Assembly (NCBI RefSeq): GCF_042100115.1
Contig: NC_091273.1
Location: 1,612,001 to 1,676,000 of the forward strand
Direction of reading: 5' to 3'
DNA from: Alternaria dauci
Lineage: Eukaryota; Ascomycota; Dothideomycetes; Pleosporales; Pleosporaceae
Length of the DNA stretch: 64,000 nt
The notes under the pieces are model-generated. The model did no database searches. It was not told the DNA's origin and saw only the letters and a program-made list of their open reading frames with translations. Below, piece after piece: positions 10,849 through 20,238 of this stretch (position 1 is its first letter; each line of letters opens with the position of its first letter). A program made the translations under genes and the position numbers.

Positions 10849-11682
10849 ATTGAAGTTGAGGAATCGGTGTACCTGTAGAGTTCAGAGTTGATGGTCTCTG
10901 TTGGTACCGACGTAGAGATTGAGGTCGTCAGCCAGGCAAGAAGGCTTGGCTTGGGCGAGATGAAGGAGAGAAAAATCCAACAGACGAAGATCAGTCTGCA
11001 CCTATATATCCTAGCCGAGATGGATCCGACAACGTGCTGTTTTGCGGAGAATGTGGAGAAAACGCCACAAACCCCATGGAGATGAGCTACGAAGGAGTCA
11101 AACAATCGCGCACACACTCATTGGCCGTCTGGTTCGTGAAAAGGATGATGCTGACCTTGGCCCGGAAGAATCGCTAAGCACCCCAGGAAGAATCGGACAC
11201 TGTGCGATCGCATGGGCAAGCCATGCTCTCGCCGACCCCGGACTAGATTCGGGGTCCTGAGTTTTCACGCCGGTCATGCCTAGTTGGGAAGTGAAGGAAT
11301 TATCCAGAGGGGGGGTGATGCCGCAGGGTCTGGAAGCGTATTTACACGCGAGGTTTAGCGGCCGGACCTTTTTCGCTGATTGGATGAATCGCGGAGCAGT
11401 CACAAGAACACCGGTCAGTAGCACCAACGTCAACACGCTTGACTCGCATCTGCTCCACGTGTGACATGAGTTTTTCCGGTTCCCAACGCGTTGAATCTGG
11501 GGTATTGGCGCATGCGTTAGACGTAATGCTGGAGCTAAGCTTTACCACCAGTATCCTTCCTCTGAGATCTCATTATCCGGAAGAGCATCGGTTATCAGCG
11601 AGACGGTAAACCTCACCAAGCATCATTCCATTCCTGCAATACACAACACACGACGCACGACACATAATTCCTACATACCATC
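10849..11682. promoter_or_regulatory. Divergent qutD-qutB promoter
   Basis: An 834-bp region between the permease and dehydrogenase starts. No full activator site was found here. Only single TTATCC half-sites occur, at 11300-11305 and 11573-11578, and their 16-mers match the consensus at about 11 of 16 positions. Short open frames in it have no recognisable product. Confidence 0.5.
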
Positions 11683-12671
11683 ATGTCTACCGAGACTAGC
11701 ATACCAGAGGTATCGCAAACTGAGCGTCATGGCTACCTCTTCGGACACCCAATCGCACACTCGATGTCGCCCTTACTGCACAAGACCGTATACGACAACC
11801 TCGGATTAAACTGGGCACAATATCCTTTGGAGTCAAGGGACATGAGCCTGTTCCTGGAATTGATCAAACACCCTCAATTCTACGGAGCCTCGGTGACAAT
11901 GCCTCACAAAGTTGCCATACTGAAACACCTCGACGGTCTTACAGAAGAGGGCCAGGATGTAGGCGCAGTAAATACCCTCTTCATCCAAGAAGACGCTTCT
12001 GGAAACCGATTGTACATGGGCACAAACACGGACGTAATAGGCATAAGGGATGCATTCGCATACAACGTGGAGCCAACCAAGTTTGAGAATAGGCCAGCGT
12101 TAGTAATCGGTGGAGGCGGTGCAGCAAGAAGCGCGGTATATGCGCTGAGGAAATGGATGAAAGCCAGCGCGATATATCTCGTGAGTTCTCCTCTACAAAA
12201 GATTACGGTCGGAAGATGGTGCTAACAGTGAACTCTCAGGTCAACAGAGACCCGTCAGAAGTCGAAGCAGTAATAAGCGAATGCACATCCCGCGGCTACG
12301 GCGACTCTCTCATGCACGTCTCCACCGTCGCACAAGCACAAAGCATAGAGGGCGTCGGTGCAATCGTAGCCTGCGTACCAAACTTCACACCTGTCACACC
12401 GGCAGAGATCGAGGCGCGGCAAGTCCTTGAATGCTTTCTGGCGAAGCCGCATAAGGGAGCGCTACTGGAGATGTGTTACCATCCCACCACTTGGACGGAG
12501 ATCGCGGAGATAGGGAAGCAGAATGACTGGCAGATTGTGCTAGGAACGGAAGCGTTAATATACCAAGGGCTGGAGCAGGATCGGTATTGGACCGGAAAGG
12601 CGGTCGCTGACTTGCCAGTCGAGAAGGTACAAGAAGCCATTGCCCGGAAGCTGAGTGAGGCAAGATTGTAG
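11683..12671 (+). CDS. qutB: Quinate dehydrogenase (QutB / QA-3)
   Basis: This enzyme oxidises quinate to 3-dehydroquinate with NAD; it belongs to the shikimate dehydrogenase fold. It has 309 residues in two exons, 11683-12180 and 12240-12671, with a 59-nt intron (GTGAGT..CAG, phase 0). The substrate domain shows [14 protein letters not shown] and SVTMPHK, with the catalytic lysine at K76 and aspartate at D117 in GTNTDVIG. The dinucleotide domain has [15 protein letters not shown]. The C-terminal helix region [16 protein letters not shown] is typical of the fungal enzyme. It differs from the SDH domain of qutR in length and in being a stand-alone enzyme. Its gene sits between qutD, with which it shares a promoter, and qutG, with which it converges 77 bp downstream. 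Confidence 0.92.
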
Positions 12672-12748
12672 AAGCCAATTAAAACGAATATATCCACGTA
12701 CACTTTCCACAGGCCACATATGAATCCAAAGGGTTATATGAAAACTAT

Positions 12749-13801
12749 CTATGCTCCAGGTCGCGAATAGTCGAGGTTACGGACTCGCCGCCATACTTCA
12801 CGTACTGTCCTTTCTTGACCCTGTCTCCCTGTTTCTGTCGGCGATGGTCCAGCGGGCCTGATAGCCAAATACAACCGACTCCCCAGCTTCACTTCCTCGA
12901 TGGGCGCATTAGCCTCATCCTCCGGTGGATTCGCCGTTGTGATCAGTCCCCCGGCTTCGTGTAAGATAGCAATGCCAGCCGCAACATCCCACTCCCAACA
13001 CCCTCCTTCCCACCAGATGTCAAACGCCCCCATAGCAACATATGCTAGATCTAGTGTCGCACTACCTAAACTTCTGACTCCATGCACCATGCCTCCTCTT
13101 CCCTGTCTTCCTCCAATTTCAGCCGCCATGTTGACAAAACTCTCAATCTTGCGGTGCATATTGCCATCTGGCGTATCCCTTCTATCCTTGCCCCATTCAC
13201 ATGAGAAAATACAGCCGCTAGGTGCATTTGCTGGCATGGGTGGTACGGGGTTGCGCACGAGCGGGAGACGTTGAGTTTCGTTGTAGAAGGCGCCGCGACC
13301 AGCGCAGGACGAGAAGAACTGATTTGTGAACGGCGCGTATATGACGCCAATCAGCGGTTTCGATTTGTGGATAAAGGCGATGCTGACGCAAAACATGGGG
13401 AAGAGGTGAATATAGTTTACTGTTCCGTCGAGAGGGTCGACACACCACGTAGGTGAGGCGTCGATTAGATAGTCGCGGGAGGAGCCTTTGCTATAGGTTT
13501 CTTCGCCGATAAATCTATCAACAATCAATACACAGTTCTGCCGCCAAAGATTGAAGACCTACTTGTGCTTGGGGTACTTCTCAGCTATTGCCTTCTTGAC
13601 AAACGCCTCGACATTCTCGTCCGTCTCCGTTACCAAATCGACGGCGTTTTCTTTCTGAACATGTTCCTTTTCTTCGCCTATCGCGTTCCCACCATCGATT
13701 CTCAATTGCGCGGCATCCATAAGCATCTTACCCGCCTTCCGCCCCAACTGGACGGCAAATGCGTAAATCTCATCGAGTTCCTCTCTTGATATGTCCGTCA
13801 T
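12749..13801 (-). CDS. qutG: Inositol-monophosphatase-like protein of the qut cluster (QutG / QA-X)
   Basis: A 334-residue member of the lithium-sensitive Mg-dependent phosphatase family. Exons are 13801-13563 and 13514-12749, with a 48-nt intron (GTAGGT..TAG, phase 2). All metal-site motifs are present: GEET in the first, WCVDPLDGTVNYIH in the second and WEWDVAAG in the third, so catalysis is expected. Its exact role in quinate use is not established in any species I know; it is co-regulated with the cluster in Aspergillus and Neurospora. The ATG at 13801 is preferred over one 22 codons upstream because MTDISREELDEIYAFA is the usual family start and the extra part is Gln/Tyr-rich leader. It shares its promoter with qutE. 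Confidence 0.9.
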
Positions 13802-14222
13802 GTTGATTTCGCGTTGTTGTGTATACAAAGAATACTGGGTTGGAGTGGCAGAAACGCCATGGCGCACCTACACGCGCCAAAAGCGATCACGTCGCACATG
13901 ATCCGTCTAAAGCCGTGTCGGCTAGGAACGGAAAGGGTCCTGATAGCTACATGTAGGGAAGTGGGACGTCGTTCTTTGGGACTGAAGGCAAGACGGCCGA
14001 TCATAGGGGTGGGGGTAAGGACTTTTCCCCTTTCCGAAAGCCACCGGAATCTCGGAACGAGGGTGCGCTGAGAGCATACGCGACGCGAAAGTCAAGTCAA
14101 TCGCATTGTCGCGATATCCCTCAACGCCAGCACAGTTCAAAAGGCACGAGAGTCAATTTATTGACTTGGATCGTACCTATAGTTACCATTTCTGGCCGTC
14201 TCTCCCGTCCCTACCGCCCAAT
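13802..14222. promoter_or_regulatory. Divergent qutG-qutE promoter
   Basis: A 421-bp region between two divergent cluster genes, containing one strong candidate activator site near its middle (14013-14028). No gene is seen in it. Confidence 0.65.
14013..14028. promoter_or_regulatory. Candidate QutA/QA-1F binding site 3
   Basis: GGGTAAGGACTTTTCC matches GGRTAARYRYTTATCC at 14 of 16 positions, with a perfect left half-site. It lies about 200 bp from both the qutG and qutE starts, a normal distance for a shared upstream activating site. Confidence 0.6.
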
Positions 14223-14687
14223 ATGCCCAAGTCTATCCTCCTGATAAACGGCCCAAACCTGAACCTCCTCGGCACGCGCGAACCTACCATCTACGGCTCT
14301 ACATCCCTTTCCGACGTGATCGCCTCGGCGCATACCCAATGCACCGAAAAGTCGGTAAACTTTTCGTACATCCAATCGAACCACGAAGGCGTACTTGTTG
14401 ACCGCATACACGAGGCACGCGGCAAAGTCGACTTCGTTGTCATCAACCCGGGCGCGCTCACACATACCAGTGTTGCGTTGCGAGACGCGTTGACTGGTGT
14501 GGAAATACCATTTGTCGAAGTGCACATCAGCAATATACATAAGAGGGAGGCGTTCAGACATCACAGTTACCTGAGCGACAAGGCCGAGGCGGTGATTTGT
14601 GGTCTGGGAGTATATGGATATGAAGCAGCTATTGAGTTTGCGGTGAGGTATCTTAGGGAAAAGGAGGAGAAGAAAGCAAATCTGTAG
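14223..14687 (+). CDS. qutE: Catabolic 3-dehydroquinase, type II (QutE / QA-2)
   Basis: A 154-residue dodecameric enzyme that converts 3-dehydroquinate to 3-dehydroshikimate by trans-elimination. It shows the type II signature from the first residues ([17 protein letters not shown]), the catalytic Tyr24 in IYG, the flexible-loop region, [19 protein letters not shown] and the catalytic His101 in VEVHISN. Numbering agrees with the bacterial enzymes. The ATG at 14223 is chosen, although the frame is open from 14106, because the mature family always begins four or five residues before the LLINGPN strand. It is intronless, like its relatives. It is the last gene of the cluster at this end. Confidence 0.95.
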   Translation: MPKSILLINGPNLNLLGTREPTIYGSTSLSDVIASAHTQCTEKSVNFSYIQSNHEGVLVDRIHEARGKVDFVVINPGALTHTSVALRDALTGVEIPFVEVHISNIHKREAFRHHSYLSDKAEAVICGLGVYGYEAAIEFAVRYLREKEEKKANL

Positions 14688-14783
14688 GTTGTCATATATG
14701 AATATATTTGTGACGGCAAATGATAAGTTGATCTTGATACCGACATCTATTAGATCTCCTGTTCACCCGTAACACGCGGTTTA

Positions 14784-15980
14784 TTAGTCGTGCGTTCTAG
14801 TGAAACCCTTCTTGATATCCTGTCGCGCTTCAAGGTATGTTTGCAATGCCGTGATGGCCGGTAGCAGAAGCATGACCACGCTCAATGTCTGCCCAAATCC
14901 CCAGACGTTCTCCTCATTATCCTGCAAACCACAGAAATTTGCTGGATCTTCAGGTGCCGCGAATTTCTGTGTCAGGACTAAAATAGCGGACAAGATTGCG
15001 AGCAAGATCTGGACCACGAATGCAATGGCTGGATTGAGGAAGAGAATGTATATGAGACGCAGACCAAGACGCGCTGGACATATGAACCGTAACGAGAACC
15101 CTTGCTGCCTTTGTGTGGAATCGGTAAAGCGGCGTACGAGGGCTTGTATCGAAGTCTCTGAACAAGACGATGGGGTGTCCAGACCTCTACCTTCCGGGTC
15201 GTACAGGATGCACACCAATGCAGTCGAGAAGCCGATCAGGATGAGAAAGAGCGGTACGAGGAAAGACAGCCTTTGCACACGACTGCGCAGTATGGATGTA
15301 CCACCGTCGTCTTCGATAAGACTGGGTGGCATCGCAATGGCAGTGATCATGGAACTCAACAGAAACAAGGCGAAGCATACGACAAGCGTGAGGCGTATCT
15401 TTGCAATGAACTCGTACTTGCGGAAGTACTTCCGGAGCGTGATCAAAGCAGCGAGATGGGACGACGACGAGAGGGCGCATATGTAGAGGATGAGGACGAA
15501 GTGAGCACCTTGGACACGAAACGAGCGCTGCGCAACCTGACGGTACACTGTCAGCAGGAAACATCCCCAGGAGAGGTCAAGCTCACTTTGATCCATCCGC
15601 TCAGAAGTACGGCATAGCCTGTAATGAGTTGCTGATCGCCGAACCCAATGATGAGTGGGTCTAGGAACGGACGCCACGCGTAATGCCTCTTCCACTCATT
15701 CTCCAAAAAGTGCTCGCGAATGTATGTGAGCGGCTCTCGAGGCGTGAAGTGACCCTTTGTATCGAAGGCTTGGTCGAGAACCATAGCGAGGATAGAGGCA
15801 AACGTGGTCATGAAGCTTGCGATGACAAATGACAGGACGACCTGCAACATTGTTAACCGAATATCACATGAAGTGATCTGGGGCTCTAACTCCTACGCCT
15901 GCGATGTCTGGCTCTGCTCCGTTGGCACAATCCCCATGCCAGGCCACGACGTTATCGAATGTGACCCATGGTGGTGCCAT
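14784..15980 (-). CDS. Fungal integral membrane protein, function unknown
   Basis: A 365-residue multi-pass membrane protein of a common fungal family without known function. Three exons are proposed: 15980-15891, 15841-15587 and 15536-14784, with introns of 49 and 50 nt. Exon 1 gives MAPPW..DCANGAEPDIAGVG, and the CxN..DIAG(I/V)GV motif joins directly to VVLSFVIASF, the usual first helix of the family. GDQQLITGYAVLLSGWIK follows, then four or more further helices in the C-terminal half. The first intron begins GTTAGA, a weaker donor; a GTAGGA donor 6 nt upstream is an alternative that would remove two residues. It lies beyond the qut cluster with its 3' end 97 bp from qutE, and nothing in it suggests a link to quinate. 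Confidence 0.75.
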
Positions 15981-16392
15981 GCACTAGCAGCGAATCTGAA
16001 GCTGTGGTACGTGTGGAACTGGCCGTTTATAAACTGTTGATTTAAGAGAGGATAAAGATGTCCGAGTTGCCCAAACAGGGCATCGCGAGAAGCTTCGAGG
16101 AATGCTTAGGTGAACTGTGCGTGCGAGGATAGTGGGATGAAACGTAGGCGAGGAGACGAGGAGACGAGAAGACTTAAAAGGAGAGGCGGCCAATGTGTTT
16201 GGAGTAACTCGGAATGACGATGTTGCTGGACTTCACGTGTGTTAGCGCACGTGGCAAGAGTAAAACAGGAAGGAGATGTCATTGAAGAAAACCTTGAAAC
16301 AACAAAACACAAAGCCTCGGACACGGATCCTGTATATTGCGTGTAGTGCAAGCTTGTTCGCTGGGTATCAAATACTATTTAGACAGCCTACT
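15981..16392. other. Intergenic region, no gene seen
   Basis: 412 bases upstream of the membrane protein gene and downstream of ESF1 (both minus strand). It contains two CACGTG-like hexamers around 16233-16252. Nothing coding is supported. Confidence 0.5.
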
Positions 16393-18574
16393 TCATTTCT
16401 GCTTACTCTTCGCCTTGACACGAGCAGCCAGTTTTCTGATGTCGTCCTCACCCTCTGCAGCATCTTGTTTGGACTTCTTCGACTCTGGTTGAAGTTCTGG
16501 CTCATCACCGTCTTTGCCTTGCTTCCGCTTTTTGCGGCCCTCCTCTAGCAGCGCCTTCATACCTGACGTCTCCTTGAACCTAGGGTTTGTAGGATCGATA
16601 GCAAACTCATGGCTTTCGTATAGCTTCGCAAAACGAGGGTCGGTCGTGTCAATCTTGAAGTTGTCCTCTATGATGGGAGCGTTCTTCTTGGCTTTCTTGC
16701 CCTTCTTCTTGGCCTTTTCCGACTTGACGATTTCATTCATGTCAAAGTGACGCAGCTTGGAGTCGTCTTCGTCTGCCATGAGCAGCTCCAGGTTCGCGCG
16801 CTCAGCTGCAGCCGCCTGATCCTGTTGCTCTTGCTCTGCCTTCTTCTTTGCTTTCTCAGACTTTTTCGACTTGGGCTTGGAGGCCTTTGCAGCTTCTTCA
16901 GGGTCAGAGGCAAAGAACGGGTCGTTGAATGGATCGTCCTCGATCGCGTCCGCTGGTGCACCCGCCTCCTGTTCGGCTGGGGCATCAGGGTCCCGGCCGG
17001 CCTTCTTAGCTTCCCACCTCTCCTTGCGCTTCGCCTTCCTTTCCTTCTCTTTGCGAATGTACTTCTCCATTGTGGTTTCTTGCAGTGGAATCTCGTTCTC
17101 GAATACGTCACCGTTGCCAGCGCCGCTGGATAGTCCTCCTGTGAAAGTAATCTGCATCTCGCTATCTGGCTTTGGAAAGTCGCGATCCCGTTTCGCAGAC
17201 GTCTTCTTCTTCGTCTTTGAAGATTTGCCAGAAGCGTCCAGTCCCAAAGCAGCCCTGAGACTTGCGGCCTTGTTTGCCTTTGCTGCCTCTTCCTCATCTT
17301 CAGAAGATGACGAATCCGTGCCCAGATATGCTTGCAGCTCGTTCTCGTCGATCTCCTTGCGCGAGAAAGCGCGCTTCTGCACTTCCTTCCTTGTCGCATC
17401 ATCAGCGTCCCAGGTCAACTTGACCTTTGAGTGTGTGAGCGCATCCGTTGAGAACTCGTTAGGTTTGTAGCCGTCCGGCAGCTTTGCGCATTCGTCGTGG
17501 GGATCTTGATCGAAGGTTGTACCGTCAGGAACGAATCGCAGGTCGAAGAAGTTGGCGCTCGTTAGGTATTCTCGGCCATCGAGATTGTCGTAGATGGACT
17601 TTGCGACGTTGGCAGAAGAACAGGTGATGACGGCGTAGTAGTATCGCAGCCTGTCAAGCTGGTAGGCTCGCAACTTGGTCGAGTCGAACTCTTCGCCTGT
17701 TTCGTCCCCTTGCAAGTCGGCCCCGTTTTGTTCTTCGCCCTCCGCGTCCGAGTCGTCGTCGAGTACGCCAATGTTGTTATTGTCTTTATTGGATGTTGAT
17801 GCGAAGATCTCACGGGGCGGTCCCTCAATCTCTTCACGCTGCAGGCGCTCCATGCCAAACTCGCTAGGGTATATGACCACGTTGAGGATTCGCCCATCAG
17901 CGGGAACAAACGAGTTTGCTACGGCCATGATGTCGGTTGCGCGTATGTTGTCCCAGTCCATGTTCACTGCAGCCAGCCGTGCCGAGATGTCACCTGTCGG
18001 AACTTCATTGTCATCGCCGGCAAGCTCCGTTTGGTCCTCGAGCTCAACCTCGTCGTCTTCCTCGCTGGAGCTTTCGTCTGACGAAGACTCGAGTCCACCG
18101 TCTCTGATGGGATCAAAGCCTTCTTGCTGGACCCGCTGCATTTCCTTCTTGACCGCTTTGTCCCGCTTCTTGTCAGCCGGTCGCTTCAGCTCCCGCTCGT
18201 CTCCGTCATCATCGTCGTCTTCTTCGTCGTCATCCTCGTTGTCCTTGTCGTCGCTGTCGGCGTCGTATAGCCTATCAATGGCCTTTTTGCCAGCTTCCTT
18301 GGACAGCTTTCTGCCATATTTGTCGACTGTGGCCTTGTTGTAGAAGTCTGGGTCGCTGCGCAGTCGCGAGAAGCGAGGGTCAAGCTTGGTCTTGGTGTGC
18401 TTCTTTGAGGGGAGTCTGAACTTGGGGTCGGTTTCGAAGTTTGCGAATCGCGAGTCGCCTGTGCAATGTTTAGCGCATTCTCAGTCGTCGCATTGCAGCC
18501 AAGCGCCACTTACTGGTAGGCGCGCTGGCTTTTGCGCCCTTGACGGGTACCGTCTGTCGTTTGGGGAGAGGCAT
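16393..18574 (-). CDS. ESF1: Pre-rRNA-processing protein ESF1
   Basis: A 708-residue nucleolar protein of the small-subunit processome, needed for 18S rRNA maturation. Exon 1 (18574-18514) encodes MPLPKRQTVPVKGAKASAPT and is joined over a 55-nt intron (GTAAGT..CAG) to exon 2 (18458-16393). Early DSRFANFE and DPKFRLP repeats, several long acidic tracts, the conserved central region (WDNIRATDIMAVANSFVP and FDLRFVPDGTTFDQDPHDEC) and a C-terminal NUC153 motif (DPRFAKLYESHEFAIDPTNP) identify it. Lys-rich stretches serve nucleolar targeting. The true start lies upstream of the long exon's first Met, because conserved ESF1 sequence continues through the intron into exon 1. Its promoter is shared with the small gene at 18897. 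Confidence 0.93.
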
Positions 18575-18896
18575 TGTGGAGTTTGGATGTGCGTGTAGGC
18601 CGTGGGCAGTCGCGCGGCGCTGCATTGCGCAGCTGAACTTTTTCTGGGGCGGTGGCAGATCGGCGGCGGCGACGTTTGATTGGATACCGCCTCGGAGGTA
18701 ATCGACGGCTAGGGATTCGCCAACCGATCTGGGGAAGCTTTAGCTGCGTCACTCTCAAGAGGGGAAATACATCACACGACGGTCCCGGGAGGGTTCCGGC
18801 TGTCCCAACAACTTCTTCACGTCTTGCTCAGCCTGCCAGTCTATTTCCTTCCTCCAAAACATCCGTCTCAGCTGAACACATACCAGACAAAACACC
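18575..18896. promoter_or_regulatory. Divergent promoter of ESF1 and a small gene
   Basis: 322 bp between two divergent starts; GC-rich near ESF1. No known motif was assigned. Confidence 0.45.
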
Positions 18897-19224
18897 ATGG
18901 CTTACTCCAGACTCTTCACGTAAGTCGAGAGCTATGCGCAAGTCCAGCTTGCGCTTATGCATAGCATTGGGACAGGTAGCTGATGCTGACCGCCTGCAGT
19001 CCCCGCACCATGACATTGATGTCTTTGGCTTCACTCGGCAGTGGCTACTTCATCCTCAAGTCAAAGGCCCTCACCGACAGGCAGAGAGATCGTGCTGCAG
19101 GTGACTATACTGTCACAGTCGATAGGTCAGGTACGGCATTTCGCGTCACCTGAGAAGAGTCTGTCGTTGCGAACCTTGGAAACGTACATCGCGCTGACTG
19201 CTGAACACAGGGGGCGGCATCTGA
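18897..19224 (+). CDS. Small single-pass membrane protein, 55 residues, three exons
   Basis: A short gene reconstructed from splice signals: exons 18897-18919, 19000-19130 and 19211-19224, with two 80-nt introns (GTAAGT..CAG and GTACGG..CAG). The product begins MAYSRLFTPRT, has one hydrophobic segment (TLMSLASLGSGYFIL, about residues 13-27), a basic/polar part (KSKALTDRQRDRAAGDYT) and ends VDRSGGGI. The exact frame joins, the good donors and the ordered composition argue that it is real. Its shape (short basic N-terminus, one helix, soluble tail) resembles small mitochondrial inner-membrane proteins, but that is inference. I recognise no named family. It is divergent from ESF1. Confidence 0.7.
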
Positions 19225-20238
19225 GCGCGTCGACAATCTAGCAGCGACCGCCATGTTACAGCTCCAGCATATGACCAGCGGTGTGCAGACCCTTCTTTCA
19301 CAATGCAATGGCGTTCATCATGTTTGCAGCGTTCCAAGCTTGGCACCTTTCTTTACACACCAAATACCATTTGCGGTTTTCACTCCGCGCCGACACCACT
19401 CGTTCGTATACGTGTAAGCTACTACCCTAAAAAGAGCGCATCGGTAATTTTACAGCGTATTCTGCCCAAGTGATGCATATCAAGGTCTCCAGGTGCTGGT
19501 AGCCTATCCTACCTGCAGGATGGCTCTTATACCCGATATACTTCTATCCAGTGCGCAACCAATACAACGAGACGCCAGCCGAACAACGTGCCTGAACCGC
19601 TCCGAAATAAGTTCGTTTGCGCCGAGCATTTGTTTCCAACTCGCTCGTAACCGGGCGATCCGCATCCGTTGTTAGCCACGATTGGCTGACCCATCCGATG
19701 CTAAATATAACCCACTCAGCCTCGACCAGGAATGCCCGGAAAAGCGACAACAGAGATGAAAATAGTATGACGACCTTACGAATTCTCGGAGAGCCCAAGA
19801 CCCGCCGTTACGAATTCGACCTCCACCTCATTCAATGATTACGACCTCGGTGCTGAAGTTCCACTTCTGAGCTTTTCGGCTCCGCCTTTGCGGGCGTCCT
19901 TGTCAGCTTTCGCCAGGGTTTTAGCCAATGAACTCGCAGTTCGTCAGCATGAATAAAGATTATCTTGAACACGGGATCAGGAGAGCCGTTCAGCCTTGCA
20001 ACCCCGTAGTCGCTTATAGCATGATCTTGCATCCGTGCATCTGGATGGCGGAGCTGCAAAGAATGCCTTAGGCCCATCACTTTGCTAGAAACTTACGCGA
20101 TCACTCTTTAGTCTTGTTTGTTTTGCTTCACACGCCTGTCGGACCAATTCATTCCTTCGAGTCTTCATCTGCAAGCTTGCCTATGTTCTGTACTGACGAT
20201 TGCCGCTTTTGATTTGATCGCACAATACGATTACCAAC
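19225..20238. other. Intergenic region, no gene seen
   Basis: About 1 kb between the small gene and the next plus-strand gene. A CT-rich stretch just before 20239 looks like a 5' leader. No tRNA-like fold or protein was recognised. Confidence 0.5.

Noticed and set aside
16871..18343. Long plus-strand open frames opposite ESF1 (199 and 222 codons)
   Set aside because: They mirror the Glu/Lys/Ser-rich coding of ESF1 on the other strand, giving Ser/Phe-rich nonsense with no family features.
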